A DNA stretch of 33,633 bases, from NCBI GenBank assembly GCA_017428265.1, contig JAFRRD010000007.1, positions 1 to 33,633 of the forward strand, written 5' to 3'. The notes under the pieces are model-generated. The model had not been told where the DNA came from and did no database searches. It was given only the letters and a program-made list of their open reading frames with translations. This document shows, in pieces, positions 8,333-17,634 of this stretch. Within the stretch, counting starts at the first letter, position 1; each line of letters opens with the position of its first letter. The stretch comes from Lachnospiraceae bacterium. Lineage in GTDB: Bacteria > Bacillota > Clostridia > Lachnospirales > Lachnospiraceae. The translations under genes and the position numbers were made by a program.

Positions 8333-10147
8333 ATGGCCGCATATTACCCTGATGAACTGATCGAAGAAGTCCGGAGCCGCAGCGACATCGTTGCGGTCAT
8401 AGGTTCGCGGGTCAAACTCACGAAAAAGGGCGCCAACTACTGGGCCTGCTGCCCTTTCCACAGTGAGAAGACCCCTTCTTTCAGTGTGTCGCAGAACAAG
8501 CAGATGTATTACTGTTTCGGCTGCGGTGCCGGGGGAAATGTGGTCACTTTTCTGATGAATTACGAAAGCTACACCTTCCCCGAAGCCCTCGAATATCTTG
8601 CGGAACGCGCCGGCATCACCCTGCCGAAGCGCGAAATGACCGGCGAGGAGAGAAGCCGCGAAGGTCTTCGTGCAAGGCTGCTTGAGATCAACGGCGAAGC
8701 CGCCAGATTTTACTATTATCAGCTTCGCCAGCCGGTCGGAAAGCCCGGCATGGATTACCTCACAAGGCGCGGTCTTTCTGCGGAGACCATGCGCCGCTTC
8801 GGCCTCGGCTACGCCCCCGACGAAGGCTACTACAGCCAGGTACTGTACCGCTGGCTGCACGAGAAAGGCTACTCGGACGAGGAACTCCGAACGAGCGGCC
8901 TCGTCCGCTTCAAGGAAGGACGCGGCGCCTACGACTTCTTCCGCGGCAAGGTCATGTACCCGATCATGGATAAGAACAGCCGCGTCATCGGCTTCGGCGG
9001 ACGGGTCCTTGACGGGCGCCTGCCGAAATACATGAACACGGCGGAAACGCCTCTTTTTGACAAGAGCCGGAACCTCTACGGCCTCTTTGCCGCGAAGCTT
9101 TCGAAGCGTCCCTACCTGCTGGTGATGGAAGGCTACATGGACGTCATCGCCCTGCACCAGGCGGGGATCGACTGTGCGGTGGCCTCGCTTGGCACGGCCC
9201 TGACCGAAGGGCAGGCGCGCCTTCTGAAGCGCCACACCGACAACATCATCCTGACCTATGACAGCGACGCTGCGGGGACCAAGGCGGCGATGCATGCGAT
9301 CCCGATCCTGCGTGCGGCCGGTTTCAACATCCGCGTGCTGGACCTGAAACCCTACAAGGATCCCGACGAACTCATCGTCCACGAAGGCGCGGCCGCCTAC
9401 GAGGCCCGTATTAAGAACGCCGTCAACTTCTTCCTTTACCAGTCGGACGTCTGGAAAAAGGATTTCGACCTGACCGACCCGGCCGGGCTGACGGCTTATT
9501 TCCGGAAACTTGCCGAAGAACTGACGACCTTCCCGGACGAACTGGAGCGGGAGAACTACCTGCAGGCCGTCTGCGAGCGACAGTCGATCGACCCGTCGCT
9601 GCTGCGCAAAATGATGAACCGCATCGGCAACAGGCGGATGTCCGCGGAGCCCGACTACGGCGAAACACCCGATGAAAATGCCCTCGCGACCCAGAGCGGC
9701 CGCAAAAAGGAAAAGGACGAAGGCCTGCTCGTGGCGGCCCAGATGCTGCTGAACTGGGCGGCCTGCTCCGGTGCGTCAACGAAGCGCATCCGCGCCTTGC
9801 TCGAGGAAGAGGACATGCCGACGGAGACCTATAAGGACGTTTACCGGCGCATTTTGAGCGAGAAGGAAGAAAAGGGCAGCGTGCTTCCTGCCTCGATCCT
9901 GAATCGCTACCTCGAGGACGAAGCGCAGAGCAAGGAAGCGGCGGCGATCTTCAGCAAGGGCTTCCCGGAGGATACGCCCGCCGAAGAAAAGGCGCGCATC
10001 CTGACCGAGAGCCTGCGGCGCCTGCGCCGCGAGCGCCTGAACCGCGAGCTCCGCGAAGCCGACAGCGCGGCGAAGATCCAGCAGCTCGCGAAAGACAGAC
10101 AGAGCGTTTACCGGCTGACCGTCACGGCGGCCGATACGGAAGAATAA
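8333..10147 (+). CDS. dnaG: DNA primase
   Basis: Synthesises RNA primers at the replication fork. The N-terminal CHC2 zinc finger has Cys40, His43, Cys61 and Cys64 (CPFH and CFGC). The TOPRIM catalytic core shows VMEGYMDV with Glu266 and TYDSDAAG with Asp310 and Asp312. The C-terminal helicase-binding region follows, about 430-604. The length of 604 aa is normal. No good Shine-Dalgarno precedes the ATG, only an A-rich stretch; with the stop of the hydrolase 11 nt upstream, translational coupling is likely. The usual dnaG-rpoD pair is absent: deoC follows instead. Confidence 0.97.
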   Translation: MAAYYPDELIEEVRSRSDIVAVIGSRVKLTKKGANYWACCPFHSEKTPSFSVSQNKQMYYCFGCGAGGNVVTFLMNYESYTFPEALEYLAERAGITLPKREMTGEERSREGLRARLLEINGEAARFYYYQLRQPVGKPGMDYLTRRGLSAETMRRFGLGYAPDEGYYSQVLYRWLHEKGYSDEELRTSGLVRFKEGRGAYDFFRGKVMYPIMDKNSRVIGFGGRVLDGRLPKYMNTAETPLFDKSRNLYGLFAAKLSKRPYLLVMEGYMDVIALHQAGIDCAVASLGTALTEGQARLLKRHTDNIILTYDSDAAGTKAAMHAIPILRAAGFNIRVLDLKPYKDPDELIVHEGAAAYEARIKNAVNFFLYQSDVWKKDFDLTDPAGLTAYFRKLAEELTTFPDELERENYLQAVCERQSIDPSLLRKMMNRIGNRRMSAEPDYGETPDENALATQSGRKKEKDEGLLVAAQMLLNWAACSGASTKRIRALLEEEDMPTETYKDVYRRILSEKEEKGSVLPASILNRYLEDEAQSKEAAAIFSKGFPEDTPAEEKARILTESLRRLRRERLNRELREADSAAKIQQLAKDRQSVYRLTVTAADTEE

Positions 10148-10183
10148 ATGCGCCCGGCATCCCGGACGCAGGGAGGAAATACC

Positions 10184-10840
10184 ATGAAACTCGAAGAGAT
10201 CCTGCAGGCCTGCGACCATACCCTGCTGAAACCCGAATCCACCTGGGAACAGATCCGCGCGATCTGCGACGACGGGATGAAGTATCACACCGCATCCGTC
10301 TGCATCCCGGCTTCCTTCGTGAAGCAGGCAAAGGAATACGTGGGCGACAGGCTGAAGATCTGCACGGTCATCGGCTTCCCGAACGGCTATTCCACCACCA
10401 AGGTGAAGCTGATCGAAACGCTCGACGCGGTCGACAACGGTGCGGACGAGATCGATATGGTCATCAATATCGGCTGGGTCAAGGAAGGCGCCTACGACAA
10501 GGTCTACGATGAGATCCGCCGCCTGCGCCTGGCGCTGCCGGACAAGGTCCTGAAGGTCATCGTCGAGACCTGCCTGCTGACCGATGAGGAGAAGATCGAA
10601 ATGTGCCGCGTGGTCTCGAAGGCCGGTGCGGATTTTATCAAGACCTCGACCGGTTTTTCTACCGGCGGTGCGACCAGGGAGGACGTGGCGCTCTTCAAGC
10701 AGTACGTCTCGCCCGGCGTCGGCATCAAGGCCTCCGGCGGCATCGCGAGCCTGCAGGATGCGGAAGATTTCCTGAAACTCGGCGCGACCCGCCTCGGCAC
10801 CAGCCGGCTCGTGAAGATCGCAAAGGAACAGGGATTATGA
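10184..10840 (+). CDS. deoC: Deoxyribose-phosphate aldolase
   Basis: Splits 2-deoxyribose 5-phosphate into glyceraldehyde 3-phosphate and acetaldehyde, the last step of deoxynucleoside catabolism. The Schiff-base lysine is Lys153 in FIKTSTGF; Asp91 (DEIDMV) and Lys182 (IKASGG) are the other catalytic residues. The ATG at 10184 is chosen over an in-frame codon at 10148 because GGGAGGAAA lies directly before it and the product (218 aa) then begins like the family. The stop overlaps the cdd start (ATGA). Confidence 0.96.
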   Translation: MKLEEILQACDHTLLKPESTWEQIRAICDDGMKYHTASVCIPASFVKQAKEYVGDRLKICTVIGFPNGYSTTKVKLIETLDAVDNGADEIDMVINIGWVKEGAYDKVYDEIRRLRLALPDKVLKVIVETCLLTDEEKIEMCRVVSKAGADFIKTSTGFSTGGATREDVALFKQYVSPGVGIKASGGIASLQDAEDFLKLGATRLGTSRLVKIAKEQGL

Positions 10841-11241
10841 AAGACGGTACGCTGATCCGGAAATGCCTGGAGGCAAGGAAGAGCGCCTACGTTCCGTATT
10901 CGCATTTTGCGGTAGGGGCGGCGCTCCTGTGCGCGGACGGGAAGGTCTATACCGGCTGCAACATTGAAAATGCGTCATTTTCGCCGACGGTCTGTGCGGA
11001 GCGGACGGCCTTTTTCAAGGCGGTCAGCGAAGGGCACCGGGATTTCGAGGCGATCGCGATCTGCGGCGCGCCGGAAAATGAAGAGCCGACGGTCATCTGC
11101 CCGCCCTGCGGCGTCTGCCGCCAGGTGATGCAGGAATTCTGCCGGCCGGATTTCCGCGTGATCCTCTATGGGTCCGAAGGAAGAACGAAGGTCTATACGC
11201 TGAGCGAGATCATGCCGCTGCGGTTTGATTTGATGGATTGA
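10837..11241 (+). CDS. cdd: Cytidine deaminase
   Basis: Converts cytidine and deoxycytidine to uridine and deoxyuridine in pyrimidine salvage. The zinc site is complete: Cys53 with the catalytic Glu55 in VCAERTA, and Cys91/Cys94 in [15 protein letters not shown] at 41-47 binds the nucleoside. At 134 aa it is a standard homotetrameric-type enzyme. The true start is inside a longer open frame: ATG 10837 overlaps the deoC stop by 4 nt and has AAGGA upstream. Confidence 0.96.
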   Translation: MKDGTLIRKCLEARKSAYVPYSHFAVGAALLCADGKVYTGCNIENASFSPTVCAERTAFFKAVSEGHRDFEAIAICGAPENEEPTVICPPCGVCRQVMQEFCRPDFRVILYGSEGRTKVYTLSEIMPLRFDLMD

Positions 11242-11251
11242 GGAAAAAGAG

Positions 11252-12553
11252 ATGAGAATGGTCGATTTGATCCATAAAAAGCGCCGGGGAGAGGAACTGA
11301 CGGATGAGGAGATCCGCTTCTTCGTTAACGGCGTTACCGACGGGTCGCTGCCCGATTACCAGATCAGCGCCTTCTGCATGGCGGTGGTCTTTCAGAGCAT
11401 GAGCGACCGCGAGATCGCGACGCTCACCGACGCCATGGCGCACTCTGGCGACGAGATCGATCTGTCCGAATTCGGCACGCTCTCCGTGGACAAGCATTCC
11501 ACCGGCGGCGTGGGCGACAAGACCAGCCTGATCCTCGCTCCGATCGTGGCGGCCTGCGGCGCGAAGACGGCGAAAATGTCCGGCCGCGGCCTCGGCCATA
11601 CCGGCGGGACCGTCGATAAGCTGGAATCCATCCCCGGCTACCGTGTCGAGCTGTCGATCGAAGATTTCCTGAAGCAGAGCCGCGACATCGGCGTCTGCGT
11701 GATCGGCCAGAGCGCGGACCTCGCCCCGGCGGACAAGCGCCTTTATGCCCTGCGCGACGTGACGGCGACCGTGGAAGCCATTCCGCTGATCGTTTCGAGC
11801 ATCATGTCCAAGAAACTCGCGGCCGGCGCGCACTCCATCGTGCTGGACGTGACCGTGGGCAGCGGCGCCTTCATGAAGGACATCGAATCTGCCGAAGTAC
11901 TGGCGCGGAAAATGGTCGACATCGGCCGCCGCTGCGGCCGGAACATGGCTGCCGTCATCAGCAACATGGACGAGCCGCTCGGCCACGCGATCGGGAACCT
12001 TCTGGAAGTGGAAGAGGCCGTCGCCGTGCTGAAGGGCGAAGTGAAGGGCGACGTTTACGAGGTCTCTCTGGAACTCGCCGCAGCCATGCTGTCGCTGGTC
12101 TTCGGCATTTCCCACGAAGAGGCCCGGAAGATGGCGGATGAGACCATCACGTCGGGCAAAGCCTTCGCGAAGTTCAAGGAGTGGATCGCCTACCAGGGCG
12201 GCGACACCGCCTGCCTCGACGATCCGTCGAAGATGGCGCGGGCGCGCTTTGCGCATGAGGTAAAGGCTCCGAAAGGCGGTTACATCACCCGCATGGAGAC
12301 CGAAGCGATCGGCAACGCGGCGGGCCTTCTCGGCGCCGGCCGCATGGTCAAGAGCGACCCGATCGACCCGACCGCCGGCATTGTCCTTGCGAAGAAGACG
12401 GGAGAGAAGGTAAAGAAGGGCGACGTCCTCTGCACACTCTACGCCGATAAGGAAGAACTCTTCCCGGCAGCCGAAAAAGCCTTCCTCGGGAGCCTTTCCT
12501 TCGGCAGGACCAAACCCGGGCCGGAGCCGCTCATCTATAAGATCATCCGCTGA
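11252..12553 (+). CDS. pdp: Pyrimidine-nucleoside (thymidine) phosphorylase
   Basis: Phosphorolysis of uridine, deoxyuridine and thymidine to base plus (deoxy)ribose 1-phosphate. The signature KHSTGGVGDK is at residues 81-90 (phosphate binding) and RGLGHTGGTVDKLESIPG at about 111-128. The length of 433 aa is that of Bacillus Pdp. It begins 10 nt after cdd. With cdd and deoC it gives a route from deoxycytidine to glycolytic intermediates, apart from the phosphopentomutase step, which is not in the window. Whether it prefers thymidine or accepts uridine as well cannot be read from the sequence. Confidence 0.95.
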   Translation: MRMVDLIHKKRRGEELTDEEIRFFVNGVTDGSLPDYQISAFCMAVVFQSMSDREIATLTDAMAHSGDEIDLSEFGTLSVDKHSTGGVGDKTSLILAPIVAACGAKTAKMSGRGLGHTGGTVDKLESIPGYRVELSIEDFLKQSRDIGVCVIGQSADLAPADKRLYALRDVTATVEAIPLIVSSIMSKKLAAGAHSIVLDVTVGSGAFMKDIESAEVLARKMVDIGRRCGRNMAAVISNMDEPLGHAIGNLLEVEEAVAVLKGEVKGDVYEVSLELAAAMLSLVFGISHEEARKMADETITSGKAFAKFKEWIAYQGGDTACLDDPSKMARARFAHEVKAPKGGYITRMETEAIGNAAGLLGAGRMVKSDPIDPTAGIVLAKKTGEKVKKGDVLCTLYADKEELFPAAEKAFLGSLSFGRTKPGPEPLIYKIIR

Positions 12554-12574
12554 GAAACAGTGGAAACAGGCACG

Positions 12575-12602
12575 AAAAAAGGACCCTCGCGGGTCCTTTT
12601 TT
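12575..12602. terminator. Bidirectional terminator between pdp and the thyA operon
   Basis: Stem GGACCC (12581-12586) with GGGTCC (12591-12596) and a TCGC loop, flanked by six A and six T that extend the stem and serve as T tracts on either strand. It stands between convergent transcription units. Confidence 0.9.
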
Positions 12603-12614
12603 GCTGCGATGCCG

Positions 12615-13100
12615 TCAGTCCTCAAACGTTACGCTGTGCGCCCAGGCGCTGAAAGCATCGATGCATTTGTCATAGCGGTTCTCGGCGCAGAAGAACTGCA
12701 CGCCCCAGAAGGCGTCCTCCGACTCGAAATGTGCCGTGTAATACTTATACATCAGCTGGCTGCGGAAGGTGTATTCGTAGTAGGGGATGTCGCCGTCGTG
12801 CTTGATCTCGCCGATCGTGCGGCCGCTCATCTCGGTCATGGCTTTGGTAAACGCGGCATAGTCGTCCGCCGACTTGACGGAATCGCCGACCGTGGATTTC
12901 TCCTCGCGGAGGATGACCACGCCGACCGCCCTGCGGTTCGATTTCAGGAGCGCGGCATAAAGGTCATTTTCCTGCGGCTTGAACGAATCGTCCAGTTCAA
13001 TGCGGAGTTCTTCGACGGCGAAGGTCTTTTTCTCCGGCGCGGCGCAGCCGGTGCAGCAAATGACCAGCAGCAGGGCAAGCAGCAGACATCTGATTTTCAA
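12615..13100 (-). CDS. Putative lipoprotein of unknown function
   Basis: 161 aa with a lipoprotein-type leader: MKIR, a leucine-rich core and Cys19 in a CTGC context (a poor lipobox, but followed by a typical linker AAPEKKT). The mature part mixes beta-type and aromatic stretches; no family was recognised. The start is TTG at 13100, overlapping the folA stop (TTGA) with AGGAGA in front, so translation is coupled to folA. It is the last gene of a thyA-folA operon and ends just before the shared terminator. Why an exported protein is tied to thymidylate synthesis is not evident. Confidence 0.75.
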   Translation of the reverse strand: MKIRCLLLALLLVICCTGCAAPEKKTFAVEELRIELDDSFKPQENDLYAALLKSNRRAVGVVILREEKSTVGDSVKSADDYAAFTKAMTEMSGRTIGEIKHDGDIPYYEYTFRSQLMYKYYTAHFESEDAFWGVQFFCAENRYDKCIDAFSAWAHSVTFED

Positions 13101-13606
13101 TGGGTTCTCCTTCTGCGCCAGACCGCGAAGCGGTACACGGCGCCGTTTTCTTCGGTATGTGCTTCGGAAGCTGATTCCATGACCCAGCTGCGCTTTTTCG
13201 ACAGATCCGGGAAGAAGACGCTTGCCTCGATGGGCGCTTCGGTCTCGACCATGGTGACATAGCAGGTATCGCAGTCGGGAAGGAGCTTTGCGTAGATCTC
13301 GCCGCCGCCGATGACGAAGAAGTGTTCGTCCGGCCGTGCCGCGACCAGGCGCCGGAGAGCAGCAACCGAATGCACCACGGTCACGCCCTCTGCAGTGAAG
13401 CTTCTATCCCTGGTCAGCACGATGTTCTCACGCCCCGGGAGAGGTTTCCCGCCGGGAAAGGACTGCAGGGTCTTGCGTCCCATGATCACGGGGTGGCCGA
13501 GCGTCACCTTCCGGAAGTATTTCAGATCGCCGGGCAGGCGGTAGAGCATGCCCTTTCCGTCGCCGATGCCCCAGTCGGGGCTCACGGCCACGATCGCTGA
13601 TACCAT
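13097..13606 (-). CDS. folA: Dihydrofolate reductase
   Basis: Reduces dihydrofolate to tetrahydrofolate with NADPH, regenerating the cofactor oxidised by ThyA. Marks: GIGDGKGM at residues 13-20, the catalytic acid Asp27 in LPGDLKYF, MGRKT at 42-46, LPGREN at 56-61 and VIGGGEIY in the second half. At 169 aa it is standard. Residues 21-22 are Leu-Tyr where most bacterial enzymes have Pro-Trp. It starts 8 nt after the thyA stop. The next gene overlaps its stop. Confidence 0.95.
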   Translation of the reverse strand: MVSAIVAVSPDWGIGDGKGMLYRLPGDLKYFRKVTLGHPVIMGRKTLQSFPGGKPLPGRENIVLTRDRSFTAEGVTVVHSVAALRRLVAARPDEHFFVIGGGEIYAKLLPDCDTCYVTMVETEAPIEASVFFPDLSKKRSWVMESASEAHTEENGAVYRFAVWRRRRTH

Positions 13607-13614
13607 GGCGCGCC

Positions 13615-14445
13615 TCAGATCGCGACCGGGATCTTCGCGGTGAAGGGATGATACTGATAATCCTCAACTTTGAAGGAATCCTTGGTGAACTTGTAGAAAT
13701 CGGTGATCGACGGGTCGAGCGTGACCTTCGGGGCCGGGAACGGCTCCTTCTCGATCATTTCGCGGACCAGATCGACGTGCCGGTCATAAATGTGGCAGTC
13801 GGCGATCACGTGCACGAATTCGCCCGGCTCCAGCCCGGACACCTGCGCCATCATCATCGTCAGCATCGCGTACTGGCAGGTGTTCCAGTTGTTCGCGGTC
13901 AGCATGTCCTGGGAGCGCTGATTCAGGATCGCGTTCAGCTTATTGCCCGAGACGTTGAAAGTCATGCTGTAGGCGCAGGGGTACAGCCCCATTTCATACA
14001 GATCGTGATGGTTGAAAATGTTCGTCAGGATGCGGCGGCTCGCCGGATTGTTCTTCAGATCGTAGAGCACGCGGTCCACCTGGTCGAACCAGCCCTCCGC
14101 GTATTTGTGCTTCACGCCCAGCTGATAGCCGTAGGCCTTGCCGATCGTGCCGTTTTCATCGGCCCAGGAATCCCAGATATGGCTGCCCAGCTCGTGGATG
14201 TCGTTGGACTTTTTCTGCCAGATCCACAGCAGCTCGTCCAGGGCGGACTTCCACGCGGTGCGGCGCAGGGTCATCATGGGGAATTCCTTCTGCAGGTCGT
14301 AGCGGTCCACGACCCCGAAGATCTTGACGGTATGGGCAGGCGTGCCGTCTTCCCAGCGCGGCCTCACCTCGTAATCGGTATCCCAGACGCCGTTTTCCAG
14401 GATGTTCCGGCAGTTTTTGATAAACAGTTCATCTGCGTAGCTCAT
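13615..14445 (-). CDS. thyA: Thymidylate synthase
   Basis: Methylates dUMP to dTMP with methylenetetrahydrofolate. The catalytic cysteine is Cys157 in LYPCAYS (the usual PPCH or APCH is changed), followed by QRSQD at 176-180 for phosphate binding and the ANNWNTCQYAML helix. At 276 aa it is close to B. subtilis ThyA. GAGGAGG lies 8 nt before the ATG. It is the first gene of thyA-folA-lipoprotein, driven by the promoter at 14475-14503. Confidence 0.95.
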   Translation of the reverse strand: MSYADELFIKNCRNILENGVWDTDYEVRPRWEDGTPAHTVKIFGVVDRYDLQKEFPMMTLRRTAWKSALDELLWIWQKKSNDIHELGSHIWDSWADENGTIGKAYGYQLGVKHKYAEGWFDQVDRVLYDLKNNPASRRILTNIFNHHDLYEMGLYPCAYSMTFNVSGNKLNAILNQRSQDMLTANNWNTCQYAMLTMMMAQVSGLEPGEFVHVIADCHIYDRHVDLVREMIEKEPFPAPKVTLDPSITDFYKFTKDSFKVEDYQYHPFTAKIPVAI

Positions 14446-14474
14446 GGATGGACCTCCTCGAAATCATTTCAATA

Positions 14475-14503
14475 AGCATAGCGCATTTCGCGGGAAAGTA
14501 CAA
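14475..14503 (-). promoter_or_regulatory. Promoter of the thyA-folA operon
   Basis: Minus strand TTGTAC (14503-14498), 17-nt spacer, TATGCT (14480-14475); the transcript would start about 25 nt before the thyA ATG. No terminator is visible between it and the permease gene ending at 14518, so read-through from upstream is possible. Confidence 0.6.
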
Positions 14504-14517
14504 GAGGAAGGCGATCG

Positions 14518-16722
14518 TCAATTGACCGGAATCGGCTGCGGTTCTTCAACTGAGGCAAAATACGGTGCAAGCATCGGCAGAAGGGAGACGTCTGCACAGA
14601 AAAACGTGTGCAGCGAGCATCGCTGACTGCTGCTTCCGTCAGTCTCCAAAAGCGGAGCAAGAAGCCTTATCTCGGTCAAAGTCTGGCTCGGATCCAGCGG
14701 ACTTGTGCTTGCCTCGCGCAGGTATTCTGCCACTTCAGCAAGAATGGCTTCAGCCGGATCAGAATGATTGATCAGCCATGTCCCATTGGCATTAGAAAAG
14801 GTGACACGCTTGCTGTCAGATCCTTCTTCCGGCCGGCAGATGCTGAGGATAATGCCGTATTCCGTGCTTCCCTTGATCGGAAAACGTGACAAACGCTCGA
14901 GCTGCGTCAAACAAAGAGGACGGAACCGTTGGGCATTCTGTTCCCGTGCCTCCCAGAGCGCATTCCACAGCGCAGGAAAATGCGGAGTGACCGGAAGCAT
15001 CAAACGCTTTGTTTCGCCATTTGCTTGAAATTGAATCGAAAAGTATTCCGAAGCAGACTCATCATTCGCGACTTCCCCTTTGAGAAGGTGATACCAGTCG
15101 CTATCCGATACGGTGTCTGCATCCTTCAGCAGTGCCAGATACAGGGGCGGCAGCATTTTTCTGCTGATTTCTGTGGCATCCAGTGTTAAGCGCGGATCAT
15201 CTGCGTCCGGGAAAGCTTTATAACAGCGCATATATGTTTCGTTTTGTGACAATTCTTCTATTAGCTTTTGATAATTTTCCTCCGAGGCAAAAATCTTACG
15301 ATAATGGTCTTTCCCATTTACGCGGACAGCGACCTTCAGAAAAATACCGCCGTGCATGTAATTATCGTTGTTTGGGTCAGCATCCAATATCGTTTGGAGC
15401 CCTTCTGCACAGACCTGTTTAAGAAAGGGAGACTGGAGCGGTACCTGCGCTGTTTCTTCCAGGAAAAACGCATCGGTGTCATCCTCCAAATGGCTGGCAG
15501 TCCCCAGATAACGGACAGATTCGATTTCTTCGGCGGCAGGCCGAAAACGGTTGACAGCCGAGCCGGCAAGCAGCGGGATCCCAATAAACAGCAGGTCCAT
15601 GACGAGAAGAATGGGCACTGACCTTAATGCATTTTTCAGAGAGCTCAGTTTTCTGCTTGAGACCAGTTGATAGAGCGAAAGTACCAGAACAGCCAGAAGG
15701 AAGATCGGCAGCACAAGGCGCCACAAGCTTACAGTATAGGAAGTTCTTTGAACCAGGACTTCAATAAGCGAAAGCAGTGTTTTCAGACTGATCAGAAAAG
15801 CCAGCAGTAAGCCGATGACGGAATTGATCAGCGGTGAGACTGCCGGGAGTTCTGCTGTTTCGCTGCGGCGGCGTACAAAAAGGAAAGAGGCAAGGAGTGC
15901 CCATATCATTGCCAGACCGACCGTATACCATTGAATTGATGCATAAAGGAGATTGTCCAGTCCGGGCGGATTTTCCGGCGTGTTGGTGTAGGCAGGCGCA
16001 TATTTCTGGAGAGTCATCAATAAATTCTGGAAAACCACACCGGGCATGTGAAAACGGGAGTCGATCAGGAAGAAAGTGTGATCGCGCAACAGGCCTTTGC
16101 TTGCGGAGAAAACCCCCTGCGCAAGATAGTGCAGAATCAGACGCGGGGCAAAAACAAACAGAAGTGCAGTAACAACCGAGGTAAAAAGGGTCCCGCACAG
16201 GGCGGCGGCACAGGCTGCAGCAGCGCTGACGTAAAGGCTCATGCAAAAGGATCCCACAGCGAATCGGAACAGTTCCATCCAGCTGAAACTGATAAAACCG
16301 GGTCTTATCCAGGCAACGCAGATACCGGAAAGCAGGGAACTGCCAAAAATCAGAAGCGCGAGGCAGGTCCATACGGCGGCCAGAAAACTGCCGTACAGAC
16401 AGAGCCTGTTCTGCGGCACCGCATGATAATAATCACTGCCTTTTTGGCTGTTCAGAAAGGAAAAGACCCGGAATGTCAGCAGCGGGGCGATGAAGAGACA
16501 CAAATGCGGCAGATAGGGATGCAGAGTGACGGCAGTCATGTAACTCGGCAGATATTCAGCTCTCAGCTCAGGGGTGTTGAACATAGTTGTCCAGATACTG
16601 ATGATATGCAGGGAAGGATAGCATGCAGAAAAGAGCAGAGGCAGTAAGCTGAAAATGACGAAAGAACGCAGCTGCCGCAGAGCTTCCGTGTACAGCCTGA
16701 GGTCAAACACTTTTTTCTTCAT
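14518..16722 (-). CDS. ABC transporter permease with multiple TM helices and large C-terminal soluble domain
   Basis: 734 aa from ATG 16722, chosen because AAGGAGG lies directly before it; an in-frame ATG at 16752 lies inside the ATPase gene and lacks that support. Residues about 20-390 hold roughly ten hydrophobic segments (ABC-2-like), including a DYYHAVPQNR loop like those of permeases paired with YtrB-type ATPases. About 400-734 is a soluble, mixed-charge region of unknown fold, probably exposed outside. It overlaps the ATPase gene by 20 nt and completes a GntR-ATPase-permease unit. Relatives are often linked to cell-wall antibiotic or peptide stress; the substrate is unknown. Base composition is more AT-rich than in neighbouring genes. 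Confidence 0.8.
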   Translation of the reverse strand: MKKKVFDLRLYTEALRQLRSFVIFSLLPLLFSACYPSLHIISIWTTMFNTPELRAEYLPSYMTAVTLHPYLPHLCLFIAPLLTFRVFSFLNSQKGSDYYHAVPQNRLCLYGSFLAAVWTCLALLIFGSSLLSGICVAWIRPGFISFSWMELFRFAVGSFCMSLYVSAAAACAAALCGTLFTSVVTALLFVFAPRLILHYLAQGVFSASKGLLRDHTFFLIDSRFHMPGVVFQNLLMTLQKYAPAYTNTPENPPGLDNLLYASIQWYTVGLAMIWALLASFLFVRRRSETAELPAVSPLINSVIGLLLAFLISLKTLLSLIEVLVQRTSYTVSLWRLVLPIFLLAVLVLSLYQLVSSRKLSSLKNALRSVPILLVMDLLFIGIPLLAGSAVNRFRPAAEEIESVRYLGTASHLEDDTDAFFLEETAQVPLQSPFLKQVCAEGLQTILDADPNNDNYMHGGIFLKVAVRVNGKDHYRKIFASEENYQKLIEELSQNETYMRCYKAFPDADDPRLTLDATEISRKMLPPLYLALLKDADTVSDSDWYHLLKGEVANDESASEYFSIQFQANGETKRLMLPVTPHFPALWNALWEAREQNAQRFRPLCLTQLERLSRFPIKGSTEYGIILSICRPEEGSDSKRVTFSNANGTWLINHSDPAEAILAEVAEYLREASTSPLDPSQTLTEIRLLAPLLETDGSSSQRCSLHTFFCADVSLLPMLAPYFASVEEPQPIPVN

Positions 16723-17632
16723 TTTTTGCCTCCTTCTCCAGCACGTCTTCAAAAGAATAGCCGAGTTCTTTCATTTCGTAGGTAAAGATTTCTTCCAGAT
16801 TCAGAGGAAGTACATCCAGCAGGACGGGATCAAGCTGCTTTAATCGGGACAGGATCTCGTATTTGTCGCCGCGCAGGATCAGCTGGGCAACGCCGCCGTT
16901 TATCCGGCAGTTCTCGACCTGAAGCGAAGAAAAAAGTCCTTCATTGAAAGGACGGTCGAAGGCAATCTGCACCTTGAACAGAGAGGTTCTTAAGTCCTGT
17001 ATGTTGCTCTGCAGGATGAGGCCGCCCTTATGAAGGAGAGCAAGCTGATCGCAGCTGTCCTCCAATTCCCGCAGAGAGTGGGATGTGATGATGGCGGTCG
17101 CGTTTTTATCCGCCACGTCCTCATTGATCAGGCCTTTGACAAGCCGGCGCATCACCGGATCCAGTCCGTCAAAGGTTTCGTCGAAAAAGTAGTAGTCCGG
17201 TCTGCAGGAGAGAGCAAGCAAGGTGGCGGACTGCCGCCGCATTCCTTTGGAAAAACCGTGGATCAGACGCTTTTCGTCCAAATTGAAAGCGTTTGTCAGA
17301 AAATGGAAACGTTCTTCGTCAAAATGCGGGAAAAAACTCCGATAGAAGACGGCCATGCGTGTAAGGGTCGATCCCGGCAGGAAAAATAATTCGTCCGGAA
17401 CAAAGACCAGACGGGCTTTGACGGCAGGATTGTCAAAGACCGGGGCCCCGTCAATGGTGACAAGACCTCCGTCAGGCTTGTAAACGCCGCTGAGCAGCCG
17501 CAGAAAGGTGGACTTCCCGGCACCGTTGGATCCAACCATGCCGTAAACTGAGCCTTCCTCAATACGGCAGCTGATATTCTTCAAAGCTGTAATGCTGCCG
17601 AATCGTTTGACAGCTTGCTGTACCTGGATCAT
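16703..17632 (-). CDS. ABC transporter ATP-binding protein (YtrB-like)
   Basis: Energises the permease encoded downstream. Walker A GSNGAGKST is at residues 34-42, signature FSKGMRRQ at 127-134, Walker B YYFFDE at 147-152 and the switch histidine in ITSHS. The Q-loop position reads VFVPDE rather than containing Gln, as often seen in this ABC-2 subfamily. At 309 aa it has a C-terminal extension of about 90 residues. GAGGAGG precedes the ATG, and the GntR gene stops 2 nt upstream, so the three genes are tightly coupled. Confidence 0.92.
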   Translation of the reverse strand: MIQVQQAVKRFGSITALKNISCRIEEGSVYGMVGSNGAGKSTFLRLLSGVYKPDGGLVTIDGAPVFDNPAVKARLVFVPDELFFLPGSTLTRMAVFYRSFFPHFDEERFHFLTNAFNLDEKRLIHGFSKGMRRQSATLLALSCRPDYYFFDETFDGLDPVMRRLVKGLINEDVADKNATAIITSHSLRELEDSCDQLALLHKGGLILQSNIQDLRTSLFKVQIAFDRPFNEGLFSSLQVENCRINGGVAQLILRGDKYEILSRLKQLDPVLLDVLPLNLEEIFTYEMKELGYSFEDVLEKEAKNEEKSV

Positions 17633-17634
17633 GA

